Of a stretch of 38,162 nucleotides of DNA, positions 15,598-24,316 are shown piece after piece. The DNA lies in assembly GCA_041584755.1 (NCBI GenBank), contig JBFHDK010000021.1, positions 1 through 38,162 of the forward strand, written 5' to 3'. Position 1 is the stretch's first letter, and every line of letters begins with the position of its first letter. This DNA is from HB2-32-21 sp003448675 (GTDB taxonomy: Bacteria; Pseudomonadota; Gammaproteobacteria; Pseudomonadales; Porticoccaceae). The translations under genes were made by a program, and so were the position numbers. Under the pieces are notes generated by a model. That model saw only the letters and a list, made by a program, of their open reading frames with translations, ran no database searches and was not told where the DNA came from.

Positions 15598-16074
15598 ATG
15601 GAAATCCGTAAGGATAGGGTTGTGCAGTTTAATTACGTCCTCAAGGATGCCGAGGGGCGGGTGCTGGAGTCTTCCGAGGGCGCTGGCCCCACTACATATC
15701 TTCACGGTCACGGGGGTATGCTGCCGGCCCTGGAAAAGGAACTGGCGGGCCTGAGTATCGGTGCACAGATTACCGCTGAGCTGAGTCAGCCCTACGGTCC
15801 GAGCCACGAGGACAGCATACAGCGGATTCCGCTCAAGCACCTGCGCGCCAAGAAAAAGCCCCAGCCCGGGGCAGTTGTGGTGGTGCAGGGTCAGCACGGC
15901 CCCCGTCAGGTCACCGTGGTTAAAGTGGGTAAATTCAGTGTGGATGTCGATACCAACCATCCCTTTGCCGGCATGGACCTGACTTTCGACATCGACGTAC
16001 TGGATGTGCGTGAAGCCAGCGCCGAGGAATTGAGCCACGGTCATGTCCATGGGCCGGGTGGTCATCAGCATTGA
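15598..16074 (+). CDS. slyD: FKBP-type peptidyl-prolyl isomerase, SlyD-like
   Basis: 158 aa. An FKBP domain (residues 1-65 and 130-140) is split by the insert-in-flap chaperone domain (about 66-128), the SlyD layout; TYLHGHGGMLPALEKEL is the FKBP core motif. The C-terminal tail HGHVHGPGGHQH is a short His-rich metal-binding end. SlyD folds proteins in the cytosol and can deliver nickel. The tail is shorter than in E. coli SlyD. Its stop overlaps the TTG of the next gene (TTGA), so the two are coupled. Confidence 0.92.
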   Translation: MEIRKDRVVQFNYVLKDAEGRVLESSEGAGPTTYLHGHGGMLPALEKELAGLSIGAQITAELSQPYGPSHEDSIQRIPLKHLRAKKKPQPGAVVVVQGQHGPRQVTVVKVGKFSVDVDTNHPFAGMDLTFDIDVLDVREASAEELSHGHVHGPGGHQH

Positions 16075-16343
16075 CCAGCGATTTGCCGCCCTGGACGGTG
16101 TATATCATTCGGGCCAGTGATAATTCCCTATACACGGGTATTACCACCGATATGGCGAGGCGTTTTCAGCAGCATCTGGAAGGCGCGGGCGCCAAATACT
16201 TCCACGCAGGGCGCCGGCCCGAACAGGTGGTCTATTTAGAGCAGCTTGAAGATCGTAGCGCTGCCTCAAAACGCGAGGCCCACATTAAAAGGCTGTCCCG
16301 ACAGGAGAAGCTGGCTTTGTGCCGGCTGGAGAGTAAGCAATGA
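16071..16343 (+). CDS. GIY-YIG nuclease superfamily protein (UPF0213/YhbQ type)
   Basis: 90 aa single GIY-YIG domain: VYIIRASDNSLYTGIT supplies the two beta strands, ARRFQQHL the Arg helix, and SKREAHIK the Glu of the active site. YhbQ-like stand-alone domains have been linked to DNA processing, but the family is mostly undefined. The TTG start overlaps the slyD stop; the stop overlaps the next ATG (ATGA). Translational coupling along slyD, this gene and DUF2288 is likely. Confidence 0.9.
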   Translation: MTSDLPPWTVYIIRASDNSLYTGITTDMARRFQQHLEGAGAKYFHAGRRPEQVVYLEQLEDRSAASKREAHIKRLSRQEKLALCRLESKQ

Positions 16344-16699
16344 GCAATCAAGAGTCGCCGGCGGAAGGGCTTGTTGAAGAGCTGACGCTTGGAAAGCGAA
16401 ACCCGGAACAGTTGACGCGGGCTAAGCTGGTCACTGAGACTGCCAAAATTCCCTGGCGGGAGCTGCAGCGGTTCTTTGCCGGGGGTACAGTAATTTTCGT
16501 TTCGGCCGATATAGATCTAGTGGAGGCCGCCTATCAGGTTAGCCAGGACAATGCCGAGAGGGTGAAGGCGTGGCAGGCTCAGGGCTTGCTGGGGCACGTT
16601 GCCGACGCCCAGGCGTTGGAGTGGTACAGCAGCGATGCTCTGGTGTGGTCTGTTGTTGTGAGACCCTGGGTGTTGGTGCAGCCGGTGCAGGTTGATTAG
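16340..16699 (+). CDS. DUF2288 family protein
   Basis: 119 aa, soluble. It carries the features I associate with DUF2288: ETAKIPWRELQRFFAGG (about residues 32-48), VSADIDLVEAA, and a C-terminal VVRPWVLVQ. Function unknown; found in Gammaproteobacteria and cyanobacteria. Last gene of an overlapping set of three. About 220 bp of non-coding DNA, presumably with the stator promoter, separates it from pomA. Confidence 0.8.
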   Translation: MSNQESPAEGLVEELTLGKRNPEQLTRAKLVTETAKIPWRELQRFFAGGTVIFVSADIDLVEAAYQVSQDNAERVKAWQAQGLLGHVADAQALEWYSSDALVWSVVVRPWVLVQPVQVD

Positions 16700-16919
16700 G
16701 AGCCTGCTGGTCCTGCAGGGCGCGGGCGAAGTTTCAACGTTAACCACTGGCTGTTCGCTTTAGGTTGGCCTAAACCTGATGGCTACCTTTGCCGGCTTTA
16801 TTTATGTGAGCTTGTTACCAGGTGTTTCTAATTTTGGTTATTAATATTGAGCGACAAGCTTATAAAAACACCCATAATTTTATTGGCGCCGCCCTAACTC
16901 TGTTGAGAGGAGACAGACT

Positions 16920-17699
16920 TTGGATCTAGCAACCCTTATCGGTTTTGTAGTTGCCGTGGGCATTATCGTTGCCTCTATGGTTCTTGGCGGTGGTTTGACC
17001 GCTTTTGTTGATGTTCCTTCCATGATGGTGGTGTTCGGTGGCACTGTTGGCGCGGTTATGATGAATTTCACCCTGGGACAGTTTCTCGGGGCAATCAAAG
17101 TCGCACTTAAAGCGCTTATCTATAAAATCGACAAACCCGCGGAACTGATTAGTCAATTGGTGGAAATGGCCAGGGAAACCCGCACCGGTGGTCTGCTGGT
17201 GCTTGAGGGTAAGGAGACGGAAAACACCTTTTTGTCAAAGGGTATACAAATGCTGGTCGACGGCTATGAGGGAAGAGTGATTTCGCAAACTTTGAACGCG
17301 GAAATGAACCAAGCGGCATCGCGACACAGTGATGGCGCTGCGATTTTTAATAAAATCGGTGAGGTGGCTCCGGCAATGGGCATGATCGGAACCCTCGTGG
17401 GGCTGATTTTGATGTTGGGCAATCTGGACGACCCCAAAAGTATCGGGCCGTCAATGGCGATTGCATTGTTGACGACGCTGTATGGAGCCTTACTCGCCAA
17501 TGTTTTTGCAATGCCCCTGGCCGGCAAATTAACGCTGCGCAGAAATGAAGAAATCATGGTCCAGTCCATGATCATCGACGCAGTGACAGGTATTCAGGAA
17601 GGGACAAACCCTCGGGTGCTAGAAGAACTGTTGCAAACGTATCTGCCGGGTTCAAAGCGAGACACGGATGGTGGCGGGGACTCTGACGGCGGAGATTAG
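16920..17699 (+). CDS. pomA: Flagellar motor stator protein PomA (MotA family)
   Basis: 259 aa inner-membrane protein with four membrane helices (about 4-22, 30-50, 150-172 and 180-200). The long cytosolic loop between helices 2 and 3 carries the charged rotor contacts. PAMGMIGTLVGL (helix 3) and ALLTTLYGALLANVF (helix 4) line the ion path. Sequence and length follow the sodium-driven PomA of Vibrio (MDLATLxG start, FVDVPSMMVVFGG) and not E. coli MotA, which is longer. The start is TTG with GAGGAGA upstream, consistent with the conserved N-terminus. Forms the stator with PomB, 75 nt downstream. Confidence 0.93.
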   Translation: MDLATLIGFVVAVGIIVASMVLGGGLTAFVDVPSMMVVFGGTVGAVMMNFTLGQFLGAIKVALKALIYKIDKPAELISQLVEMARETRTGGLLVLEGKETENTFLSKGIQMLVDGYEGRVISQTLNAEMNQAASRHSDGAAIFNKIGEVAPAMGMIGTLVGLILMLGNLDDPKSIGPSMAIALLTTLYGALLANVFAMPLAGKLTLRRNEEIMVQSMIIDAVTGIQEGTNPRVLEELLQTYLPGSKRDTDGGGDSDGGD

Positions 17700-17774
17700 A
17701 ACGGTGGTTGGTTGTCTGGCTCCGAACCTCGTAACAGATCCTCGTTTGCTCGTCAGGCATAATCGGAGAAGTGT

Positions 17775-18626
17775 ATGAGTGATGATAAAGGCGGCGGCAC
17801 CCCGGCATGGGTGATGACCTTTGCCGACTTGATGTCGTTGCTGCTCTGCTTTTTTGTCCTGCTACTGTCTTTTGCCGAAATGGACATTATCAAGTACAAG
17901 CAGGTTGCCGGTTCAATGAAGATGGCTTTTGGCGTACAGAGAGAAATGCCGTCAGAGCAATCTGAATTATCGGAGGAGTTTATTGAAGGCCGCATCGCCG
18001 AGGCTCCGGAATTTGAAATGACGGCTGTCCCGGAAGGCCCCAGGCCCGAGGAAGTTGGCGCGCCTGATGTTAACGACCCCAGTATGGAGGGTCTGCTCGC
18101 GGCCATCAAGGCAGCGGAAGAAGCCGCGCGTGAGGAAGTACAGCAAGAAGCTATCGAGAAACTGACCGCCGCTTTGGAACAAGATGTTGAACACGGTATG
18201 GTGGATGTGCAAAAGGTGGGTGAAAATATTCTTATTACCATTACCGAAAAAGCCTCATTCCCGTCTGGCGCGGCGACATTGCGTGGTAGTTTCTTACCCG
18301 CGTTAACAAATCTGCGGGAAGCATTGTCGGAAGTTGAAGGGCGAATCGTAGTCGCTGGCCATACCGATAACAGGCCGATCAAGACGGCTCAATTCAGATC
18401 AAATTGGGAGTTGTCCTCCTCTAGGGCGGTTTCCGTTGTTCACGAGCTATTAAAGGATGGCATCATCCCGGAGCAGCGTTTTCTCGTTGAAGGCCATGCG
18501 GATTCCCACCCCATTGCTCCCAACGACACACCTGAAAACCGTGCAAAAAACCGGCGGGTTGAACTGACTATCTTGCGGTCGCCAGAAGGTGAGCTGCAAA
18601 AAGAGGCCATTGATTTACTCCCGTAG
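17775..18626 (+). CDS. pomB: Flagellar motor stator protein PomB (MotB family)
   Basis: 283 aa. One membrane helix at about 13-33 carries the ion-binding Asp18 in TFADLMSLL, then the plug region follows with an Ala/Glu-rich linker (about 95-140). The OmpA-like peptidoglycan domain (about 150-270) has AGHTDN and NWELSSSRA. CFFVLLLSFAEMD resembles the sodium-type PomB. With PomA it makes the ion channel that turns the flagellum. The ATG follows CGGAGAAGTGT. No other flagellar genes are in the window. Confidence 0.93.
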   Translation: MSDDKGGGTPAWVMTFADLMSLLLCFFVLLLSFAEMDIIKYKQVAGSMKMAFGVQREMPSEQSELSEEFIEGRIAEAPEFEMTAVPEGPRPEEVGAPDVNDPSMEGLLAAIKAAEEAAREEVQQEAIEKLTAALEQDVEHGMVDVQKVGENILITITEKASFPSGAATLRGSFLPALTNLREALSEVEGRIVVAGHTDNRPIKTAQFRSNWELSSSRAVSVVHELLKDGIIPEQRFLVEGHADSHPIAPNDTPENRAKNRRVELTILRSPEGELQKEAIDLLP

Positions 18627-18734
18627 ACGGGACTTCTTGACGGTCGGCTGAATTTACCGGGCGGGAATGTGCTTCGGCTAAGCGATCTCGGCAAGCAAAC
18701 TTTTACCCAAGGAATAAGAAGTGGTGGCGTATTG

Positions 18735-19337
18735 GTGATAGAAGACAGAAGAAAGTTTTTTCGTGTACATGACAGCGTTTATTTACGGTACCGGATTATT
18801 GAAACACAGTATCTTGATCAAGCTATTCTGGATGCTCAGACTAGTGCCGAGCGGCAGCGAAAGCTGCTTCAGTCAATGGCGGATATCGACGAAAACCTGG
18901 TTGCTCTGGAAGCGTCCATCAAGGTCAATCAACCTGAAATCGCCCAGGCTATTGACCTGCTGAAACGCAAAATTGACAGCCTTGCTGGTGTGGTGCGTAC
19001 ACAACTCGATCCCGCGTTAAGCGATAAAGATGGTCGAGCTCTCCATGGGGTAAGCCTGAGTGCCGGTGGTCTTGGTTTTTCAAGCCGGGAAAGTTTCGGG
19101 TTGGGCGATATGCTTGACCTTACCCTGGTGTTATTGCCGGAAGTAAAAACCGTCCATGGATTTGGCGAAATTGTTGATTGTCAGCCCGAGGCTGAGGATC
19201 AAGTGGAAAGCGGCTATCGGGTTGGTGTGCAATTTACTTACCTGGCGGAAGCTGATCGGGAAATTATTGTTTCCCATGTTCTCAATAAACAATCCAGGCT
19301 ATTGCGAGAATCCAAGGAGCTGGGCAAATCCACCTGA
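18735..19337 (+). CDS. PilZ-domain protein, probable c-di-GMP receptor
   Basis: About 200 aa. RRKFFR near the start gives the RxxxR motif, then a long helical segment (about residues 20-95, heptad-like with ADIDENLVALEASIKV) precedes a second part with SLSAGGLGF, a degenerate (D/N)xSxxG. This is the layout of the tetrameric 'tPilZ' type with a helical insertion. Placed 108 nt after pomB, it may tune motility by c-di-GMP like a flagellar brake (inference). The start is unsure: GTG 18735 fits the conserved start, TTG 18732 is adjacent, and ATG 18669 would add 22 residues. Confidence 0.78.
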   Translation: MIEDRRKFFRVHDSVYLRYRIIETQYLDQAILDAQTSAERQRKLLQSMADIDENLVALEASIKVNQPEIAQAIDLLKRKIDSLAGVVRTQLDPALSDKDGRALHGVSLSAGGLGFSSRESFGLGDMLDLTLVLLPEVKTVHGFGEIVDCQPEAEDQVESGYRVGVQFTYLAEADREIIVSHVLNKQSRLLRESKELGKST

Positions 19338-19568
19338 TCCTCCGATGCCTGGAGTTGGTCGGTGGATGTAAGGCTGATCCGTAAGCTTATCTGGTTTTAT
19401 CTGTTTATTTGTCGATGCTTGCGGTACGTTCCCACCCTCGATAATTGTGTTCTTCCCCGGGGAGCTCATTACCTGGTTGGTGTTAAAGCGCGCTGGTAGC
19501 GCCGGATCAGCCGTTTGGTCTGTTAAAATTGATTCTCCTTCCGTTTCAGCAATGGTGACATTTCCCCG

Positions 19569-20888
19569 ATGCCTGCTCCCAAAGTTGGTTTTATTAGTCT
19601 CGGTTGCCCTAAGGCGCTGGTGGATTCAGAACGTATCCTGACCCAGTTGCGTCTGGACGGCTATGAGGTGTCGCCCAGCTATGACGATGCCGAGGTCGTC
19701 GTGGTCAATACTTGCGGCTTTCTCGACAGCGCCAAGCAGGAATCCCTGGATGCGATCGGTGAAGCCATGGCTGAGAATGGCCGGGTCATTGTTACTGGGT
19801 GCATGGGTGGGGAGGAAGAAAGCATTCGTGCTGTCCACCCCGAAGTGCTGGCGGTGAGTGGCCCCCAACAATATGAAGAGGTGGTTGCGGCGGTCCATGA
19901 ATGGGCGCCCACCGAACGACCGGCTCACGACCCTTATACTGATTTGCTGCCGCCCCAGGGAGTCAAGCTGACCCCGCGTCACTATGCCTATCTGAAAATA
20001 TCCGAGGGCTGTAACCACAGTTGCAGCTTTTGCATCATTCCCGATCTGCGCGGCAAGCTGGTGAGTCGACCGGTAGGTGAGGTGCTGGACGAAGCCCAGC
20101 GGCTGGTGGATAACGGCGTTCGGGAGTTACTGGTAATTTCCCAGGATACCAGCGCCTATGGGGTTGACATCAAATACCGTACCGGCTTTTGGCAGGGCCG
20201 GCCAGTGAAGTCCGACATGCTGTCACTGTGCCAGACCCTGGGGGAAATGGGTGTCTGGGTGCGTTTGCACTACGTCTATCCCTACCCCCACGTCGATAAA
20301 ATTATTCCGCTGATGGCCGAGGGCAAAATCCTGCCCTATCTGGATATTCCCTTTCAGCATGCAAGTCCGACGGTATTGGCGGCGATGAAACGTCCGGCCC
20401 ATCAAGAGCGTAGCCTGGAGCGCATTCGGCGCTGGCGCCAGCAGTGCCCGGATCTTACCTTGCGCAGCACCTTTATTGTCGGCTTTCCTGGAGAAACCGA
20501 AGCGGATTTCCAGCACTTGCTCGACTGGCTCGGGGAAGCTCGACTTGATCGCGTAGGTTGTTTTAAATATGAAGCGGTGGCCGGCGCCAGGGCCAATGAG
20601 CTGCCCGGCGCCGTGCCCGAGCCGCTCAAGGAGGAACGCTGGCAGCGCCTGATGGAGGCCCAGCAGAAGATCAGCGCCGAGCGTTTACAGGAAAAAGTGG
20701 GCCGCACCCTGGAAGTGCTGGTTGATACCATTGATGAAGAGGGCGCCATTGGTCGAAGCTGGGCCGACGCGCCGGAGATTGATGGCCAGGTGTTCTTTAA
20801 CGGCGATCACTGTGCGCCCGGTGATCTGGTACGGGTAAAAATCGAGGAGGCCGACGATTACGACCTTTACGGTTTCCAGCAGACTTAG
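19569..20888 (+). CDS. rimO: Ribosomal protein S12 methylthiotransferase RimO
   Basis: 439 aa radical-SAM enzyme that adds a methylthio group to Asp of ribosomal protein S12. The UPF0004 domain holds Cys13 (GCPKALVDSE), Cys49 (NTCGF) and Cys78 (TGCMG) for one Fe-S cluster. The radical SAM triad is Cys148, Cys152, Cys155 (CNHSCSFC). A C-terminal TRAM domain (about 370-437) follows. Full length compared with E. coli (441 aa). The ribosome site is weak. Stands alone, about 230 bp after the PilZ gene. Confidence 0.97.
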   Translation: MPAPKVGFISLGCPKALVDSERILTQLRLDGYEVSPSYDDAEVVVVNTCGFLDSAKQESLDAIGEAMAENGRVIVTGCMGGEEESIRAVHPEVLAVSGPQQYEEVVAAVHEWAPTERPAHDPYTDLLPPQGVKLTPRHYAYLKISEGCNHSCSFCIIPDLRGKLVSRPVGEVLDEAQRLVDNGVRELLVISQDTSAYGVDIKYRTGFWQGRPVKSDMLSLCQTLGEMGVWVRLHYVYPYPHVDKIIPLMAEGKILPYLDIPFQHASPTVLAAMKRPAHQERSLERIRRWRQQCPDLTLRSTFIVGFPGETEADFQHLLDWLGEARLDRVGCFKYEAVAGARANELPGAVPEPLKEERWQRLMEAQQKISAERLQEKVGRTLEVLVDTIDEEGAIGRSWADAPEIDGQVFFNGDHCAPGDLVRVKIEEADDYDLYGFQQT

Positions 20889-20935
20889 CGCCGAGTACAC
20901 AAATAAATAGGATTCAAATAATCAAAGACGGAGCC

Positions 20936-22492
20936 ATGCCACACACCAGCCAGTCTTCACAGTTTATGTTCCGCAATGCGCTGTGGCGCAACGGGGAAAA
21001 AGTCGCCGTGGTCGACGATCGACCCTATCGCTATAAAGAGCTTGACCAATTGTCCAGTCAACTTGCCGCCAGTCTTGAGGCTCTGGGCATCGACAAGGGC
21101 GACCGGGTGGCGATTTTATTGCGCAACTGCGTGGAGTTTGTGGTCACCGACCTTGCCATTCTCAAGCTGGGAGCGGTCAAGGTGCCTCTAAACGAGATGC
21201 TCAGCGTCAGCGACGTGACCTATATGCTAGGGCACTCGGGTGCCAAAGTTTTGGTGGTGCACGGTTCTCTGGTCGATAAGCTCGACAAAGATGAACTGGC
21301 CGGTAGTGCATTGGCGCACATTTTTGAATTGGATGATCGCGGCCAGGGCATTGCTGCGGGCCATCAGGACTGGCAGGCGCTGTTTGAGGGTGAGTCAGAA
21401 CCTTTTACATGGCGGGCGGTGGGGCCGGACGATCCGGCTTTTATTATGTATACCGGTGGCACCACCGGGCGTTCCAAGGGCGTGCTTCATACCCATGGGG
21501 CCATGATGATCAATGGCCTTACCCATATCGTGAACGCGGAAATCAGCGAAAATGAACGACTCCTGTTGACCAGTCCGTTACCCCACGCCGCCGGTTTTAT
21601 GGCCCAGGCCGGTCTGCTTCAGGGGGCGACGGTTTATTTACATCGGAGTTTCGACCCGGGGGTGGTGTTGGACACCGTCCAGCAGGATCAGATTTCCTGG
21701 ACCTTTATGGTGCCGACCATGATCTATCGCCTGCTCGATGCCTACGATCCGGCGCGCCACAATGTCAGCTCCCTGAGAACCCTGGTTTACGGCGCCGCTC
21801 CCATTACCCGGGTGCGCCTGCTCGAAGTCCTGGACAAATTCGGCCCGGTGCTATTGCAGCTCTTTGGGCAGACCGAAGTGCCGGACTTTGCCACCAAATT
21901 GTCCAAGGCCGATCATCTGGACGAGCGTTTTCTCGGCTCTTGTGGCCAGCCGGTGTTGACCGCCGATGTCCGTATTGGTGATGAAAATGGGGCGGCCCTG
22001 CCCTTTGGCGAGGTGGGCGAAATCCTGGTGCGATCCCCCTATACCCTGGAATGCTATTACAACGACCCGGAAAAGACCGCCGAGGCTTATTCCGGCGAGT
22101 GGCTCAGGACCGGTGATGTGGCTTATCAAAGCGATAGCGGTCACGTGTTTATCGTTGACCGCTCCAAGGACATGATTATTTCCGGTGGCATGAATGTGTA
22201 CTCCACGGAAGTGGAAAATGCGGTGCAGGAATACCCGGGGGTGAAGCAGGTGATGGTTATTGGTATCCCCCACGAGGACTGGGGTGAGGCGGTGTGCGCG
22301 GCGGTGGTGCCGGTGCCCGGCGAATATGACGAGGCGGCGTTGATCGCCCACTGCAAGCGTAATCTCGCGGCTTACAAGGTGCCCAAGGTTGTTGAGCTGG
22401 TGGATGACATTCCTCTCACGGCCTATGGCAAGCCGGACAAAAAATCCCTGCGGGCCAAATACTGGGGCGAACAAAACCGGCAGGTCAATTAA
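20936..22492 (+). CDS. Acyl-CoA synthetase (AMP-forming ligase)
   Basis: 518 aa ANL-superfamily enzyme: AMP-loop YTGGTTGRSKG (172-182), the LFGQTE motif near 310, GEWLRTGDVAY, and the C-terminal swing domain with the catalytic Lys in LTAYGKPDKK. It activates a carboxylic acid as acyl-AMP and then acyl-CoA. Chain or ring type of the substrate cannot be read; medium-chain or branched/cyclic acids are likely from the company of SDRs. ATG with GGAG upstream. About 150 nt before the first of two duplicated SDR genes, in the same direction. Confidence 0.92.
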   Translation: MPHTSQSSQFMFRNALWRNGEKVAVVDDRPYRYKELDQLSSQLAASLEALGIDKGDRVAILLRNCVEFVVTDLAILKLGAVKVPLNEMLSVSDVTYMLGHSGAKVLVVHGSLVDKLDKDELAGSALAHIFELDDRGQGIAAGHQDWQALFEGESEPFTWRAVGPDDPAFIMYTGGTTGRSKGVLHTHGAMMINGLTHIVNAEISENERLLLTSPLPHAAGFMAQAGLLQGATVYLHRSFDPGVVLDTVQQDQISWTFMVPTMIYRLLDAYDPARHNVSSLRTLVYGAAPITRVRLLEVLDKFGPVLLQLFGQTEVPDFATKLSKADHLDERFLGSCGQPVLTADVRIGDENGAALPFGEVGEILVRSPYTLECYYNDPEKTAEAYSGEWLRTGDVAYQSDSGHVFIVDRSKDMIISGGMNVYSTEVENAVQEYPGVKQVMVIGIPHEDWGEAVCAAVVPVPGEYDEAALIAHCKRNLAAYKVPKVVELVDDIPLTAYGKPDKKSLRAKYWGEQNRQVN

Positions 22493-22639
22493 AGCCGGCC
22501 GGGTTTTCTGGTGGGCGTTTAAAGTCGCTGTCCACCCCGGCATAATCCGGACGCTGTTCTAACATGGGCGATGACGTGAAAACATTTGCGTCGTCTCACC
22601 AGAAAACGACCAACTTTCAATGAATAATGAGGAACGATG

Positions 22640-23404
22640 ATGGGACGGGTACAGGACAAGGTTTGTTTGATCACCGGCGGCACCGCCGGCATCGGTTACG
22701 CCAGCGCCGAGCTGTTTGGTCAGGAAGGCGGCAAGATCGCCATTACCGATATTCGCCCGGCTGAGGGTGAAGCAGCAGCTAACGCCTTGTGTGACAAGGG
22801 TTATGAAGCCATTTTTGTTGAGCAGGATGTCACCGACGAGGCCCGCTGGCCGGAGGTTGTCGCCGAAGTGGTGGACAAGTTCGGACGTCTCGACGTGCTG
22901 GTTAATAACGCCGGTGTCGGCCAGGAAACCGATCTGGAAAATTCCGATCTGGCCCACTGGCGCTTCGTGAATTCCGTCAACATGGAAGCGGTGTTTATGG
23001 GGACCCAGAACGCCATCAAACAAATGAAGCTCAATGGTGGTGGTAGCATTATCAATATTTCCTCCATCGAAGGCCTGGTGGGTGACCCCAAGTTCGGCGC
23101 CTACAATGCCAGCAAGGGCGGCGTGCGGTTGTTTACCAAGTCGGCAGCGCTCTATTGCGCAGAGAAAAAATACAACATTCGCGTTAACTCCGTGCACCCC
23201 GGCTTTACCCAGACGCCGCTGCTGGCGGGTGCTGCTGATCAGTTTTCGCCGGAGGACGCCGAGCGTATCAACCGGGAAATTGTGCTGGGCTACATGGCTG
23301 AACCCGTTGATCAGGCCTACGGTATTTTGTTCCTGGCTTCCGATGAATCCCGTTATATGACCGGCTCCGAGCTGGTGATCGATGGCGGCTTTACCGCTCA
23401 CTAA
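22640..23404 (+). CDS. SDR-family alcohol dehydrogenase, copy 1
   Basis: 254 aa classical SDR: TGGTAGIG (12-19), NNAG (89-92), catalytic Asn114, Ser142 (NISS), Tyr155 and Lys159 (YNASK), and C-terminal VIDGG. Acidic Asp37 after strand 2 (TDIRP) points to NAD rather than NADP. By eye about 77% identical to the next gene over the full length, so they arose by tandem duplication. The ATG at 22640 is chosen over 22637 because copy 2 also starts MGRV and the GAGGA site is then better placed. Likely oxidises a secondary or cyclic alcohol; substrate inferred only from family. Confidence 0.92.
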   Translation: MGRVQDKVCLITGGTAGIGYASAELFGQEGGKIAITDIRPAEGEAAANALCDKGYEAIFVEQDVTDEARWPEVVAEVVDKFGRLDVLVNNAGVGQETDLENSDLAHWRFVNSVNMEAVFMGTQNAIKQMKLNGGGSIINISSIEGLVGDPKFGAYNASKGGVRLFTKSAALYCAEKKYNIRVNSVHPGFTQTPLLAGAADQFSPEDAERINREIVLGYMAEPVDQAYGILFLASDESRYMTGSELVIDGGFTAH

Positions 23405-23417
23405 CGGGGACGCGAAC

Positions 23418-24182
23418 ATGGGGCGGGTAAAGGACAAAGTCTGTTTAATTACCGGTGGCACCGCTGGAATCGGTTTTGCAGCCGCGGAGCTAATGTGCCG
23501 GGAAGGGGGTAAGACTATTATTACCGATATTCGTCCCAGCGAAGGTGAAGCTGCCGCGCGCTCGCTGCGGGATCAGGGTTACGAGGCGCATTTCATTAAG
23601 CAGGATGTCACTTCGGAAAGTCGTTGGCCGGAGGTGATTGCCGAAGTTGTTGACAAATACGGGCGCCTCGACGTGCTGGTCAACAATGCCGGCGTCGGCG
23701 CCGGTACCGATCTGGAGGAAAGCGATCTGGCGCACTGGCGCTTTGTTCACTCGGTGAATCTGGAAGCGGTGTTTATGGGTACCCAGAATGCCGTTAAACA
23801 AATGAAACAAAATGGCGGCGGCAGTATCGTCAATATTTCCTCCATTGAAGGGATTATCGGTGACCCGCGCTCGGCGGCCTATAACGCCAGCAAGGGTGGG
23901 GTGCGGCTGTTTACCAAGTCCGCGGCACTCTACTGCGCCCAGGAAAAGTACAACATTCGCGTCAACTCCGTGCATCCCGGCTTTACCAAAACGCCTATGG
24001 CGGAGAGTGTCGGTGACCTGTTTCAGGCGGCGGACTTGCAGCGCATCCGGCATGAAATCGTTATCGGGCACATGGCCGAACCGGTGGATCAGGCCTACGG
24101 CATTTTGTACCTGGCCTCCGATGAAGCCCGCTATGTGACCGGTACGGAGCTGATTATTGACGGCGGCTATACCTGTCACTAA
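23418..24182 (+). CDS. SDR-family alcohol dehydrogenase, copy 2
   Basis: 254 aa, same length as copy 1, without gaps, starting 13 nt after its stop; certainly one transcript. All SDR motifs are kept (TGGTAGIG, NNAG, NISS, YNASK). Differences cluster in residues about 205-222, the substrate-binding lid (PLLAGAADQFSPEDAE against PMAESVGDLFQAADLQ), and in 26-34 near the cofactor. The pair may therefore share a cofactor but differ in substrate or stereochemistry. Followed by a terminator-like hairpin at 24238-24280. Confidence 0.92.
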   Translation: MGRVKDKVCLITGGTAGIGFAAAELMCREGGKTIITDIRPSEGEAAARSLRDQGYEAHFIKQDVTSESRWPEVIAEVVDKYGRLDVLVNNAGVGAGTDLEESDLAHWRFVHSVNLEAVFMGTQNAVKQMKQNGGGSIVNISSIEGIIGDPRSAAYNASKGGVRLFTKSAALYCAQEKYNIRVNSVHPGFTKTPMAESVGDLFQAADLQRIRHEIVIGHMAEPVDQAYGILYLASDEARYVTGTELIIDGGYTCH

Positions 24183-24205
24183 GGGATCTTCTCGAGGCAG
24201 GAGTA

Positions 24206-24262
24206 ATGAAGCCCAGAAAAATATCGGAAAATAATATAAAAAATAGCCGGAATTCATTGTAA
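24206..24262 (+). CDS. Possible 18-residue small ORF overlapping a hairpin
   Basis: ATG at 24206 with GCAGGAG 3 nt upstream, encoding MKPRKISENNIKNSRNSL, a basic and Asn-rich peptide, with its TAA in the loop of the hairpin 24238-24280. The position between the SDR pair and the ParA gene, and a stop inside a terminator loop, recall attenuation leaders, but no amino-acid run supports control by charged tRNA. Low confidence. Confidence 0.25.
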   Translation: MKPRKISENNIKNSRNSL

Positions 24263-24280
24263 AGATTCCCGCTATTTTTT
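24238..24280 (+). terminator. Terminator-like hairpin after the SDR pair
   Basis: AAAAAATAGCCGGAAT pairs with ATTCCCGCTATTTTTT (one mismatch) around an 11-nt loop, ending in a T-run. It is a good rho-independent terminator for the ligase-SDR unit on the plus strand, and the A-run lets it act on the minus strand as well. Confidence 0.8.
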
Positions 24281-24316
24281 ATCCTGTACTGCGTCATTCA
24301 AAAGGGAGTTTTGTCT

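Noticed and set aside
15217..16071. 284-codon minus-strand frame
   Set aside because: Antisense to the SprT-like and SlyD genes; composition is that of a reverse-strand shadow.
16763..16800. Possible FliA (sigma 28) promoter before pomA: TAAA with GCCG downstream
   Set aside because: The spacing is 16 and the -10 part matches poorly; not strong enough to list.
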